Assembly (NCBI RefSeq): GCF_010389155.1
Contig: NC_057767.1
Location: 26,733,723 to 26,797,722 of the forward strand
From: Erigeron canadensis
Lineage: Eukaryota > Streptophyta > Magnoliopsida > Asterales > Asteraceae
Direction: 5' to 3'
Length of the DNA stretch: 64,000 nucleotides
Part shown: positions 1-12,230 of the stretch, piece after piece
How the letters are laid out: every line of letters starts with the position of its first letter
Position numbering within the stretch: the stretch's first letter is position 1
Notes under the pieces: model-generated
Told to the model about the DNA's origin: nothing
Database searches by the model: none
The model's input: the letters and a program-made list of their open reading frames with translations, nothing else
Position numbers and translations under genes: made by a program

Positions 1-78
1 GTACCTGCATTGTATTGCATTAAAGATGATTAAATAGATATGTTAGTAGTATGTATAATAGCTGTGGAAGATGAAAGT

Positions 79-3000
79 TTAGTTGTTTACTTTCTGGGGT
101 GAATTCCATCTCCTAGATGATGCAGAACGTGTTTTAGTTGTTTTTGGTGTTGTTGGAGATAGGGTATGCTGTGTTGATGATGAAGCAGGCTGCGTTTGCA
201 TGTTAGTTACTTTGTGAACTGTTGCCTTTATTCTTTGTGATCTTCGCTCTCGATATGCTTGTATATGAAACGTCATTGATTTTCCTTCAAGTGATGTGAT
301 TTTTGCGGGTATTGCATGGCCAGGTTTGCAGGCATCCGTTATCATTAACTAGTGGCATTCAACGCCTATCATTGTTGTTGCTGAGTTATGGTTGATGGTA
401 ATATTCAGCTCTCCAGTTTCGTCTTCAATTTTTGCTGAGAGTTGGTACCTGTGATTAATGATTTACAATTTAGATCGCTAATTATTAAAAAAAAAAAGAA
501 ACAACTACAGAAAGAAAAAGGGAGAGGAGAGTAAAATTTATGATCTTGTTTGAGTTTTATGACTTAGAAACACAAATAGAGGTCATCAATATAATCTGAA
601 GTCACTAAAGCTTGATGGTCTGAGCGCTTAAGACAGCTAAAGCTCATAAAGTTGTTTCGATAAAGGTATTGCAAAGACCCTTCTAAAATTAAGCAAGAAC
701 AGGACCGCTTTTTTACTTTCATACTTAATTCTTTTGAGAATTACAGGTTGGGGTAGCACTGAGGTCAACTTGCTCAAAATAAATAGTTTACAGGTTAACC
801 CAAGTCGTTCTAAAAGACAAAACCATGTTCTCCATGAATCTCAAGAGCTTTAATGCATTCCGATTGTGGTTAATAAGTATAAAGTGTGGCAGACTCTTGG
901 TGACCATCTGTGTTCGTTTTGATTATGCATGTTAATGTGGAGATGACAAAACAGGTCCGTGTGTTTGCCAACAAATAAAACAATGAGATTACTAACCATT
1001 GTATATTTTTGCCAACAAATAAACCTATGGATAGCTACCTAAGACCATGTAAAGTCAACCAGTTTGCAAGGCAAATGGCATTGAATTATCCGATCCTTCC
1101 ACCTGCTACTAATGAGAGTTCACATATTTTTTATCTAGTATCTTTTGAGCTGTGATATACTGGAAACGGGTTGATTGAACACAATTAATAAAATAGCTAA
1201 TAAGATTGTATGAAACCTTAATTGAAGCTCTGCTCACTTAAATATATTTAAGCCTTGCATATATAGATATAATTTATCTACTTATAGGTGGTAAATGAAG
1301 CATACTTTTTGTATTCAGGTTACCAAGAAGACATCCATCTCCAAAATTGTATCTAAGGGGATTCGAAAGTGAAACTTGTAGTTAGATCCTCATGATGTTA
1401 GCCTCTAAGGTGAGGTATACAATGTATCTACTTATCTATCTATATAATCAATTGTTGAGTTGAGTCGTCGCACAATTCACTGTTCATTTATTCTACTATA
1501 TTTGAACTTGTGACAAATTTTCGTGTTTTTGTAAATTAATAGGATGACTGTGCTAACACAGTATTAACAGATCATGTTGTAATTGAAACATAGAGTAACA
1601 AATTATCAGATATTTGATATTATATAAATTTGACTTACATGTAGACGGCATGGTCGAATGGTCCATGTGTTGGGCACATCCAGTTTTTTCCGTATGGGTA
1701 GATCTCACGTGAGCATGTGGGGCAATGTTTGTATACCAGGTTATAGTTGATGTGATTTGTTGAATTTTGGCATGGCATAAAAGTGTGGCTCCCTGAATAT
1801 GGTATGATTTGGTAATGAGTAAGATGGAAGTGGTTACATGTAATTCTAAAAGGAAAATAGATGATAGGTTTGTTTGTTTACTTGTAATTCGCGAGGCTGT
1901 TTTTCAATGATTTCAGATATTGTGCATGTTTGTAATGCCTGATTGATCTGTTCATAATCTGCAGCTTCCAACCTTTTTTGACAGAGGTTGGACGATAAAG
2001 TATATTTGTATAAAGGTTGATGTGAAAGAAAGTTAATAAGCTGGAAGCAAAGAGAAGGTTTTGTGACCTGTTTAGAAGTGGGACAGTCTCAGGTATTTTT
2101 GGGTTGATGAACACGAATGTGCTGCTTGTTGACTGCAGGCTCGGTTTTTCTGCATCCGAGTACAAAATTACTGGCGTAAGAATAGGTTATCTCTAATAAC
2201 TTGTAAAAAATAACAAAATAAACATAAAATGAGCGTCTTTAGATGCAAGATGATGATGTAATTATTAGAGTTGTTATTTACTTACGTGCGAAGGTAGTGA
2301 CTTTCGCAGAGGTGACAACAATGGTAACTGGCGGGTTTGCGTTTTCAACAGCTGTCCTATCAAATCTTGTTTCGTTTGTTATTATTTCATCCCATAAGGT
2401 TACCTGAACTTTTTCATTGCTGTGTACATAGGATCTTTAGTAAGTGTAATAAGAAATATTTGGGATTTTATTTGTATTTGTACCTGATGTCAATGAGATT
2501 GAACGAAAGGAATGGTTCGCCATTTTTTTTAGTTTTGTCTTCTATTCTTCCTTGTAGTACTCCACAATAATCTATTGAATACGGTTATTAACTGGAATGT
2601 TGTAAAGTAATAGTAGTAACATAAATAATTTTTTGGCAAATTTCGGTACCTGTTACTTCATCTTCATTGTCGCATATTGCTATCAACCTTTCATAGTTTC
2701 CGAAGTTGAAATAACGGTTTGGTATTTCTGGAATGTCTTCTATAGCAGTGATCGATGTTGAGAGACCAATCCTCATGTTGACTTTGTGTGATAGACCATT
2801 GATAAATTTTGCTGGTATACTGGAAGTGTATTGAGATAGCTCGTAGCAGTTGCTGACTTCAATTAGTGGCACTACAGAGTTGTGATCCTGGGGGCCTTGT
2901 ACTATTGCTTGAATTCCAGCTCCCTTTATTATGTTTATGTATAGAGGGCAGTGTAAGATAAAGGAGTTATCGAAATCTAAAATGATTTGTTAGAGGTTGT

Positions 3001-3159
3001 ACTGTGTTGTGCAGGTTAATGGTTACTTACAAATTTATCAACGAAGATGTAGGAGGTTGTGTATTTTCCATAATGCGGACTCCATTTTCTCACTGCTCTG
3101 ACGTTGATCGACTTTCCTACTACCCCTAATTTCAGCGATGCCAAGCTCTCATCTTCCAT
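79..3159 (-). pseudogene. RPA70-like single-strand DNA-binding protein of a Helitron (decayed)
   Basis: Exon-sized pieces on the minus strand, in order, match replication protein A large-subunit domains. The start at 3159 gives MEDESLASLKLGVVGK. About 2950-2650 holds GAGIQAIVQGPQDHN and the linker IPNRYFNFGNYERL, as in OB-fold DBD-A. About 2570-2460 holds DYCGVLQGRIEDKT and 2420-2300 holds VQVTLWDEI and PPVTIVVTSAKVTTF (DBD-B). About 2130-1880 holds STSSTFVFINPKIPE. About 1790-1650 has a zinc-ribbon-like stretch, HCPTCSREIYPYGKNWMCPTHG in shortened form CPTC...CPTH. About 460-79 is the C-terminal OB fold, with RYQLSAKIEDETGELN and LEGKSMTFHIQ. A TAG near 349 breaks this last part. Plant Helitrons commonly carry such a gene beside Rep/helicase, and here it lies directly downstream of one. 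Its role would be binding single-stranded DNA during rolling-circle transposition. Exon ends are approximate. Cellular RPA70 is an alternative source, but the neighbour argues for Helitron. Confidence 0.8.
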
Positions 3160-3342
3160 TGTGAGATTACTGTTTGTGAGATTAAGATAATGAAATTAGA
3201 GAAATATGAAGTAAGTAGTAGTAACATAGAATATTAGTGTTACATATGCAGATATAGTAAAGAAAACAGTTGTTTGCAAACCATCAAAGATAATTGATAT
3301 TATATATATGTGCAGATATGCATAACAAATAAGGCTAGATAC

Positions 3343-6300
3343 CTGTTGGGTTTGAATATCATACAAATAATCAGAATATACTACATTCAGAGTGGTGTTT
3401 GGTTTTTCATATTGTTCATGTTCAATCAAAACTTTTACTCCTGTTAGTGATGTAGTTCTAGAAAGGGCAACATAAAGTTGACCATGACCAAAAATTGGTT
3501 CGCGTAAATAAATTCCTATTCTATTTAACGATTGGCCTTAGCTTTTATTTATTGTCATTGCATAGCAAGGTCTTAGTGGGAATTGACGCCGCTTAAATAC
3601 AAAAGGTAGTTGTTTGCTATTGTAGATAAATGTTATTCTAGGTATATATACTCTACGATTTATTGATGTACCTGTTATTATGTTAGCTTCTATTATAGTA
3701 GGTAGCAGCTGAGATATTAAAAGTCTAGTGCCATTACACAAACCATTTTTTGGATCGATGTTGCGCAGCAGCATAACAGGAGTGTGTTTTTTCAAAAAAA
3801 TAGAGTGGTTTGGTATTCCTGGGAACTTCAATAGATTTAGGTAGTCTGTAGGATACAAAAGATCAGTAACACCTCCGTTTTTTGAGTGTGGTACCATAGA
3901 GTCGGTACTGAGATATGTATGGAATGCACCTGGAGACGTTTTCAATATCAGGTCATTCACTTCATCTACAGTTTCATTATTGGGGCAAATTATTACTCAT
4001 TTGCCAAATCAATTGCTGTAGGAGAATGAAGTATATCTTTGCTATATACAAAATCTATGAGTTCAGATAGTGCAGATTGGGACTGGCGGATAATCAGTTG
4101 GTCAGGAATATCAATTATCTTGACATCGTTGCATTGTTCTTTCACTTTTCCGACTTTTCCATCACCAATATCCAACAACCATTTACAGAACCATGAGGTG
4201 TCTTCAGCTGAGAATGCGAGACGCATATTTTGGGTAAGCGTGAATATCTTGAAAAATCGCCAAAGATAAGATCTTGTAATGCATAAGGCTATGATTTCAG
4301 ATTTTGATGCCTTCGGTTTTATAGGTAATGTCTGTCTAAAGTCGCCTCCTAGCAAGATTGATTTACCGCCAAAAGGTGAGTGTTTGTTGTTTGTAATATC
4401 TCGAAGAGCTTTATCTAGTGACTCGAAACACCTGCGATCATTCATTGGTGCCTCATCCCAAATTATGAGGTAGGTTTCCAAAAGAAGTTTCGAAAGTTGA
4501 GTGTTTTTTTTTATGTGGCAGGTGGATTCTTCAGTTAAGTCCAAAGGTATCTTGAATCTTGAATGGGCTGTTCTGCCTCCTGGCAATAGTAATGACGCGA
4601 TTCCAGAGGCAGCCACAGCCAGGACAATTTTTCCTGTAGATCTCAGAGCTGAAATTATTGTTTTCCAAAGAAATGTTTTCCCCGAGCCCCCATGGCCGTA
4701 TATGAAGAGAAGTATCTATGAAGAATTGTTAAGGTTATTGCAAACGTGGTTGTAGATGTGTAATTGGTCCGAGTTTAATGCAGAATGAAGAGTTGTGTGT
4801 TCGATGCACAATGCCTCTCTGTCGTATGTTTTTTCTTTAAGTTGAAGACGATTTGTTAACGGTGAAAGCGATGACTTTGTTGGCAAAGGTAGTCCAAAAT
4901 CTGACAGAGAGTGTGATTCAGAGTTGGATTTCAGTAAGAGTTCGAGCTCGTAAAGAATGTATTCACGTATGTCGCAACTCAAAGCTATAGAAGAAGATGC
5001 AGATGAAACGTGAGATAGTTGATAAATAATGTCTTCTCCCATCTTTTGCCAATGGTCGGTCCATAAAGCTAAAGGATTTGAGATTTCACAAAATAGCAAC
5101 ATATGAATGAACAAAGACCTGAGCTCAGGTGAAGTTTCCCAATTAGATGCCCCTGAGAGTGTTTGTGACCATTTTTGATCGTCTCCAATGAGGCCCAATT
5201 TTTCACAGGCTAGACGGTAACTGTCGTATGTGAGGCCTGCGACAGTACGTATATCTTCAAAGGAAGTGCATCCTAATTGATGAGTTGGAAGTAATCTAAG
5301 ATAGAAGAGGTTACCACAGGTTGGGTGGACGTAGACCAGCCGACTAACACTGGCAACTCTATTTGTAGCTCTACGAATCCAACTTTTTGTGTTCCCATGC
5401 CAGGTGTATTGAGATGGGTATTGTGTGTACTTCAAATCCAAGCCGGTCTGTTCGCGAGGAATGTTAGAGGCTAGTTCGCGCCGATTATTTGCTAGCCATT
5501 CAGTTAATGTAGTGCGTGTGAGAGCTGGATTTCTGACCACGTTAGAAAGCTTCTGTGAAGCTCTAAAGCTTACTGTTTGCTTTCCTTCTAGATGTACAGC
5601 AAGTATCTGAACAGGTGGATGTCTATGATGAATAGGGAAGTTGAGAATGCGCCATACTGCCTCATGAGGACAAACGAAACGACCATCCAGAAAGTTATCA
5701 ATTTCATTGACTACATTAGAAGACCGTTCAGGATTTTCTGATGAAGTAGAAGCTGAGTGGCTGGAAATTTGATATTTAACTCGATCAGCTCCTTTTGAGA
5801 TATATTTGAACAGGTATTTAATAAGCATGCTCCATCCGCAATACTCAACGTTAATGTGTGCATCGAAGTGTCTACAAAGGTCTTCATTGTAAGGGACAAC
5901 GAAACCATTGTCTAAGGGAATACCTGCTTTGATGAAGTGATCACCTGTACGTCATCTTTTGTAATGAACATAACCATGAGAATCGAATCGTGTAACAGAT
6001 TCATAAGGCTTCGGGAATTACTTTGAGCAATGACCTTCAAACATGCATGAAGCATTCGTTTTGGCTAAACCGCAAGGTCCGTGTAACATACTATCTGTTA
6101 CAATTCTATAGAGAACAGGGTCTATAGATTGATTTGGCAACTCCGTACATATGTACTTATCCAAATCTGTTGCATCTCGAATAATATATTCTGATGAGAC
6201 CCACAAAAGTACGTGGCAATGTGGCAGGCCACGTTTTTGAAATTCTATAGTATAAACCTCTGCAAGAAACAACTTTTTAGTGATAAAGATATAATAATAT

Positions 6301-7943
6301 AACAGGAAGAAGTAGGACAAAAAAAAATTATAATATACAAAGAGTTAGAAACTTGTATAACAACTTGCGGTAACGGCGCCAAAAAGTTGGGAAGTCTTTA
6401 AGTAGTTCATAAAAGACTTCACTTTCAACTGGAAGACCCGAACGACAATATCTGGTCTATCCTGGGGTGTTGCATTGGTTTTTGAAAGTTCACGCTGAAT
6501 CTCCCGCCATTTGACATTGCATGTGAATGTAATAAAGTACTGAGGGTTTTTGTGAACTCTACATATAGCTAGTGCGTCCTGATAGTGTTGATACATGTAT
6601 CTTGGGCCACCAGTAAATGACGCTGGAAGAATAACCCGCTTTCCAATTTCACAACCTTCAACATCTCCCGTAGATAAAGCATCATACACCCCTTGTAAGA
6701 ATTCGCAACGAAGATCATTCTGGTTGCGTCGAACGTAGTCCAATCGTTCATGTTCTATAGAAACGTAAGCGTCAACTAAATACTGTTGGTACAACCTACC
6801 AGCATGTAGCAAATGTGTGTATAGATTTGCCCTTTCGTGAATTTGAAATTTATAAAACATGTTCATTGTCAAGTTGCGGTTAGACGTTTCTGATGTATCA
6901 GCAAGTCGAAGTGCCGGTTACCAGCCCTGTTCAGCATGTGGGACTAGAAGTGGATATTGTAATGGCATGTATGCAGGATGTAGTTTGCTAAATCTATGGG
7001 GTGTGTTATCTTTGCTACGCACAACAATATCAAAATCTTCATAAGCTGAACCTTCGTCGGTCTCTATTGCACCTAAGGTTCCAGGAGTGGGAAGGCCGTA
7101 GTTCTTCAGCCTATGATAGTCATGAAGCCTAATAACGAAATCAGGAATGTTGGGCATTAGGCAGTAATCTTTAGCACTTTTAAAAAGACGGATGCATTCA
7201 TTAGTTTGGTTCAGTGTAGATGCTAAAGCAGAAACAACCTCAGGAGACAGCTCATGGCGTGATGTAGTAGGAAAAGCACTGAGACGATTTGATACTTCAT
7301 TCTCAGAATAAAAAATATACATCTGCAGAAACCTAGGACGTTCACCAGGTAGAGGACAAAGGGAACCTAGCCAATGAGAAATCTGGCCTGTAATTTTAAA
7401 CACGTATGGCCCATTTCCTTGATTGACTGACTCATCTACTTTTGCTCCAAATGAAGTCATTGAAAACATGGAGTTATATGCATGTATATTGTTCATAAAA
7501 TGGTTGTCTTGAAACAAACGGCGTATTGTATCAGGTGGGTCTACTGGAAACTGAATTGACACAGCTCCACGTTTACAACAAACTGTGTATACGGGGCGCT
7601 GCCCAGAAGGTGTAGACAAAACTCGCTCGTCAAACCAAAACAAAGCTCCACAATATTGACAAACATTTGTGCAGTCTCCAATATCAATATATTCAGGAGA
7701 AAGAAGATATTGGTCTGCAGACTGAGAGTGTAAGCCTACATTGAGGCCCAAGGGATTTGATGAGGAACTTTCTTGTTCAGATGAACTAACCCTGAAGTTG
7801 TTATTTAAGATAGATGCACGTTGAGAGGCTTGACGACGTGATTGTTCACCGGTATAAGCAACATTTCTAGAAGTAGATGGGCCGGTAGTTTGTTTAGAAA
7901 TTTCACGTGTACGCTTGTTGTTACAACATGTGGCTGACTGCAT
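3343..7943 (-). pseudogene. Helitron Rep/Pif1-like helicase (RepHel), decayed
   Basis: The N-terminal part (7943-6918) has the Helitron cysteine motif CQYCGALFWFDERV. The Rep nuclease follows: the HUH motif GLPHCHVLLW near 6220 and the paired tyrosines in KYLFKYISKG near 5800. The Pif1-type helicase follows: Walker A GHGGSGKT near 4690, Walker B IIWDEAP near 4460, KRRQFPLRPCYAMTINKS near 3560 and GQLYVALSR near 3480. A canonical intron (6260-6364) interrupts Rep just before VYTIEFQKRG. In-frame stops at 6918-6920 (TAA), 6018-6020 (TAA), 5952-5954 (TGA), 4716-4718 (TAG) and 3538-3540 (TAA), plus a frameshift near 3985-3993, make it non-functional. Because most lesions are point nonsense changes, the domain order is still collinear. 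The protein would nick, unwind and transfer one strand of the element in the nucleus. Confidence 0.93.
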
Positions 7944-8167
7944 ATCGGAATTAACAAAGAAGATTATGCGCAGCTAATAGAAATAAAGACTAATAACATT
8001 TAAAACAATATTCATATAGGTGTATTTGCATTTTCATATTGTTCTATCAACATTTGTGAACTTGTGTATTCGTATTTGGAATAGAAGTTTATAATATTTT
8101 AGCACAATAAAGAGAAGGTTGTAAACTTTCATTCATATACTTATAAAAATAAGAGTATAAAAATAAG

Positions 8168-8240
8168 AGGACTATGGGGGTCGAACCCGCAAACAACAAA
8201 TCTAAAGGCAATAGCCGAAACCAATTCAGCCAAATGTTAA
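8168..8240 (-). repeat. tRNA-like SINE head or tRNA pseudogene
   Basis: Read on the minus strand, TGGCTGAATTGG fits the RNA polymerase III A box and GGTTCGACCCC fits the B box, at tRNA-like spacing. The two ends do not pair into an acceptor stem, so this is not a working tRNA. It may be a SINE head or a tRNA relic. Confidence 0.45.
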
Positions 8241-8570
8241 TTTGTTTAATAATTGCATAAGCTTATATAAATGATGGTTAAGAGCAGTTACTGTTCATAA
8301 ACATTGTCATTAATGAGATTACAATATGAAAAAGAGAAACAATGAAAGGTTGATTTTAATTTCTGGCACTTGATTAGCTATGATGGTAAAGAAAAGACGG
8401 TGAAGCGGTGATAATTGGTTTTAGGCAAGAGAGTAAAGTAGCCAGAGAGGTGGATTTTTTAAGAATTAAGATAGATACAAAGTAAAAAATTTTTTTTTTG
8501 GTGGAGCTAAATGTTGGATTGTTGGGTCATTTATTTATTTACTTAAAGTAATACGAGTAGTAAATTACAT

Positions 8571-9915
8571 ACAACAACAATAACAACATGATCCAATCTC
8601 TGCGCGGGATATGGGGAAGGTAAGCTGTAGACAGTCTTATCTCTACACAAAGGTAGAGAGACTGCTTCCATAGGGACCTCCGGCCACAAAGGAGTGCAAG
8701 ACGGAAAATGAGAAATGTTTAGAAAATCATACCTGTCTGCCGACAATCTGAAAAGAAGAAATACCTGTCTGCTGGGTCCGGCTACTATGCGGGTCGAACG
8801 TTTATCAATCATGCGTCCTACCGATATCTTAGAAACATGCTTTTCAATACAAATACAAATATGAAAGCAACCATATTGGGCATATGAAACAACATAAAAG
8901 TAGCAAACTACTACGTAACTCGAACAAGTAGTGGGAAACAACCAAGACAAACATACATATAAATAAGAAATGACAAAACCTGAAAAGATCCCGATTGAGC
9001 CAAGGCAGTAACTACTCCTAAACAACCTATGGAAAAAAAAGGACCTTAGGCCGCCTAGCTATCCTAATCCTAATCCTCTCACCTGCTCTTCCAAACCATT
9101 AAACTAGTCATAAACCCTTAGTCCTCTAGATAAACTCTCATTGGTCATGTCCTCCGACAGCCATTTTGGGGGAAACAAACACAAGAGTAACCTCCCCCCT
9201 CGGTTTAGGCCTCTCGAGACTCAAGGCCAAAAACCACTACGAAAGGTCACAGAGAACCAAAGTCTAAATAAAAAGTCTACTTACCACTCTTCCTGTCACG
9301 TCTACCTGGAAGCTCCTCTAACGCATTCGGAATTCCGTACTTCCACCTCCATCTACCTACCACTCTTCCTGTCACGTCAAATTCCCCTGTAGCGTAGCTA
9401 AGCCACTTCTCTAGGCCAAACCCTCACAAACCTCCTTTGGCAAGGCAATATGGGAAAAGAAGACTATCTAGGTCGCCCAAAAGTCCTACCCTAACCTAAT
9501 ATTCTACTCTAATCCTAGTTCTCCATGTCGTCCTATCTGACGTCATGTCCTCCGACATGCCAAGTTTTGTTAGATCCTTCGCTAATCGATCCTCCCGCCT
9601 CATCTTTGGTCGTCCCCTTCTTCGTATGCCGTCCACGTGAATAGACTCCGCTCTCCTTAGTGGTGCAGTTTCATCCCTTCTCCTAACATGGCCAAACCAT
9701 CTCAAGCGCTCTTCCCTTAGCTTGTTAATGATGGTCCGTACTTCAAGTTCTGCTCTAAAAAGTCCCGTCGGGATCCTGTCTGCTAAGGTCTTCCCGCAAG
9801 TCCACCTTAACATCCTCATCTAAGCCACCTCTACTCGAGCCACTTAGGCTTTCGTCATCGCCCAACATTCTGACCCGTATAGCATAGCCGGTCTAATAGC
9901 CACTCTTGTCACACA
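8571..9915 (-). mobile_element. RTE-type LINE, 5'-truncated, with 15-bp target-site duplication
   Basis: The copy is bounded by the identical 15-mer AGTAGTAAATTACAT at 8556-8570 and 9916-9930. On the minus strand the upstream part encodes the end of an RTE reverse transcriptase (RPAMLYGSECWAMTKA, then MRMLRWTCGKTLADR and LRWFGHVRRRDE, 9900-9496), followed by a long 3' untranslated region. The 3' end, next to 8571, is a degenerate TTG tail (caacaacaataacaac on the plus strand), as in plant RTE LINEs and the SINEs they mobilise. Stops interrupt the coding part at several places. A 24-bp stretch containing CCACTCTTCCTGTCACGTC is repeated near 9280 and 9358. Confidence 0.85.
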
Positions 9916-9930
9916 AGTAGTAAATTACAT

Positions 9931-10489
9931 CATAATGTTATACATCTTTTGCGACTTCTTTATTTTATTTGATGTTGTAACTTTTTTATCTTTAATATCA
10001 ACTATTTACAGTATTTTTTTAATCAATTATCAATATATCTTTTGGATACGTATGTTTTATAAGTATGAATAATAAGGATATAATTGTAAATTTAGTATTT
10101 TTATTATTCTTTTTCTTATCTATCAATCTTAACTCAACAATGCCTTTTGTAAATATATATTTTTTTCTTTTCTTCTTTTATTCATTCTTATCTTTTCTTT
10201 TCTTACATTTTAAACTCAAGAATAGAGTGTTAAATGTATATATGCATTCTCATTGTATCTTGAGTGGCATTTCATATTGTAATTGTTCAGGCTATAGTAT
10301 TGGCCAAAGCCCATGGACCATAAGCTATTATTGTACTTTACATTATTTCTTTTTGTAGTCTACATATTTTTACATAATATTAATAATTAGAAAATTTTCG
10401 ACCCCGCAAATGGTTCATTATTTTAATAAATTTACGTTGAACTTTCAACTGTTTAATTAGAAATAATTTTGTCATTAATATGTTTGTTT
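9931..10489. other. AT-rich intergenic sequence, no feature seen
   Basis: The short open frames here are rich in Phe and Leu because of the T-rich composition. I recognise no domain, RNA gene or repeat boundary. Confidence 0.5.
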
Positions 10490-11258
10490 CAAAGTATGCA
10501 ATAAACCAAAACGTAACCTGTAGTAGAAATCCGAACGAGATGTGATATGAAAAAAACACCAATATATTAATTCAGAAATCAAGCGGTTGCGATATAACAA
10601 AATGCAAGTAGTGGTACATAATAAGGTTGAATGACTAAAAAAAAGTAACCCGTAATAAAAAAATCTGAAAGGGGAAAATAAAAGTAAAAACAAAAAATAA
10701 AAAAAATTGACGTGACAAAATCCAAACGATAATATATGAAACATGCGGTGTGTCACTTTATAACCGATGCCACCTGTCAAGTTTTAATAGGCATAGTTAC
10801 TATTCATAACCATTCCTATAAAAAACTACGATAGACACAAAAAACAAAACGAAAGATAAAATCCAAACGGGATCCGTAATGTCAGAATCTAAATAGTGAT
10901 GCGGGGTATACGATGAACCGATAAAAGAAAACACAAAAAAAAAAGTATGCAAGAAACCAAGAAAAACCGAAAGAAAAATAACCTTAACGAAAATAGCAAA
11001 AACAAAGGAATAACAAAATGTTGAGTAAAAGTTTCCAATATATTAGTTGAGAACACAAAAGCCAATAAACTATGATTAACACCAAGTAGAAACCCCAAAC
11101 GGGATCCAAAATGGCAAAATCTAAATACCAATAGAAAGAAAACACAAAAGCAAAAAAAACTATATAAGAAACCAAGAAAAACGGAAAGAAAAATAATCTT
11201 AACGGGATCCGATATGGTAAAATCCGAATAGTAACCATAAGGTGCAAATGAACCAATT

Positions 11259-11288
11259 GAACAGTGCCACGTGGCGGTGACACTGTTC
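11259..11288. repeat. Perfect 8-bp inverted repeat with 14-nt loop
   Basis: GAACAGTG at 11259-11266 pairs with CACTGTTC at 11281-11288. The loop holds CCACGTGG. It lies in the repeat array and recurs at 12193-12222 with the same arm and loop lengths. Confidence 0.85.
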
Positions 11289-12192
11289 ATTGGCTTCATG
11301 CTTAATGATTATAGTGAGGTTTGCCCTGCTTTGCGGGGCTTCAATTGTCGTGTTAATGCGGGATTATTATTATAGTTTACCTGAGAACACAAAAGCAAGA
11401 AAATTATGGAAAAAACTAAGAAAAAATCGAAAGAAAAAACCCCAAATGGGATCTGATATGACAAAGTGATGTGAAATATATGATAAACCAACAGAATAGA
11501 ACACAAAAGCAAAAAAATTGTACAACAAATTAAGCAAAATCGAAAGAAAAAAATGAACGGGATCCGATATGACAAAATTAGAGTAGTAACGCGGAGTGTG
11601 TTGAAAAGTGTAACTTGGTGGTGGTTGAGAACACAAAAACAAAAAAAAACTATGAAAAAAATGAAGAAAAAACAAAAAGGAAAAAAAAAAACTAAACGGA
11701 ATCCGATATGGCAAAATCCAAATAGTGATGCAGGATATAAAATAACTCAATAAAAAAATAAAAAAGACAAATAATTTATGCATGAAACCAAGAAAAACGG
11801 GGGAAAAAACCCGAACGGGATCCGATATGACAAAGTCCAAAACCGAAAGAAAAAATCTAAACGGGATCTCATATGGCAAAATCCAAATAATAATGTAGGA
11901 TTATAAGACGAACCAATAGAGAAGCACACAAAAACAAAAAAAAATTGTTTTTGCAAGAAACCAAGAAAAACCGAAAAGAAAAAATATCAAACCGAAAGGA
12001 AAAAACTACAAACAAGATCTGATATGGCAAAATCCAAATGATGATGTGAGGTTATAAGACGAACCAATAGAAAAGAACACAAAAGCAAACTTTTTTTTGC
12101 AAGAAACCAAAAAATACCGAAAAGAAAAAAAATCAAATAGGATCCAATATGACAAAATCCGAATATTAACGCGGAGTATATGTGGGCTAATA

Positions 12193-12222
12193 GAACAGTG
12201 CCATGTGGTGGTGACACTGTTC
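12193..12222. repeat. Second copy of the GAACAGTG inverted repeat
   Basis: The arms are identical to those at 11259 and the 14-nt loop differs at a few bases. It closes the right side of the A-rich array and is followed by a ttaatgatatta-like tail that the first copy also has. Confidence 0.85.
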
Positions 12223-12230
12223 ATTAACAC

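Larger units (their letters stand above)
1..8560 (-). mobile_element. Autonomous-type Helitron, degenerate, left end probably outside the window
   Basis: RepHel and the RPA-like gene lie head to tail on the minus strand with little space between them, the arrangement of large plant Helitrons. The element's 5' end (expected TC next to an A) should lie between 7944 and about 8560. Its 3' end (expected hairpin plus CTRR) should lie below position 79. I could not identify either terminus, so the limits given are outer bounds. The 8240-8550 stretch contains no gene. Confidence 0.7.
10490..12230. repeat. Irregular A-rich tandem-like repeat array
   Basis: A core resembling acgggatccgatatggcaaa is repeated about eleven times, for example near 10869, 11100, 11204, 11450, 11556, 11697, 11813, 11861, 12012 and 12138. 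It is followed in most copies by aatccgaatagtaa-like sequence, then gaaccaatag, gaacacaaaagcaaa and gcaagaaaccaagaaaaac. Spacing runs from about 50 to 250 bp, so the units have been shuffled or partly deleted. The plus strand is strongly purine-rich. The many Phe-rich minus-strand open frames are translations of this repeat, not genes. I cannot name the family. Confidence 0.8.

Noticed and set aside
8571..8760. SINE of the TS/Au type with TTG tail
   Set aside because: The same 3' end belongs to the RTE LINE that continues to 9915 and is bounded by a single target duplication, so a separate SINE is not needed.
8543..9025. 160-residue minus-strand frame
   Set aside because: It lies in the 3' untranslated region of the RTE LINE.
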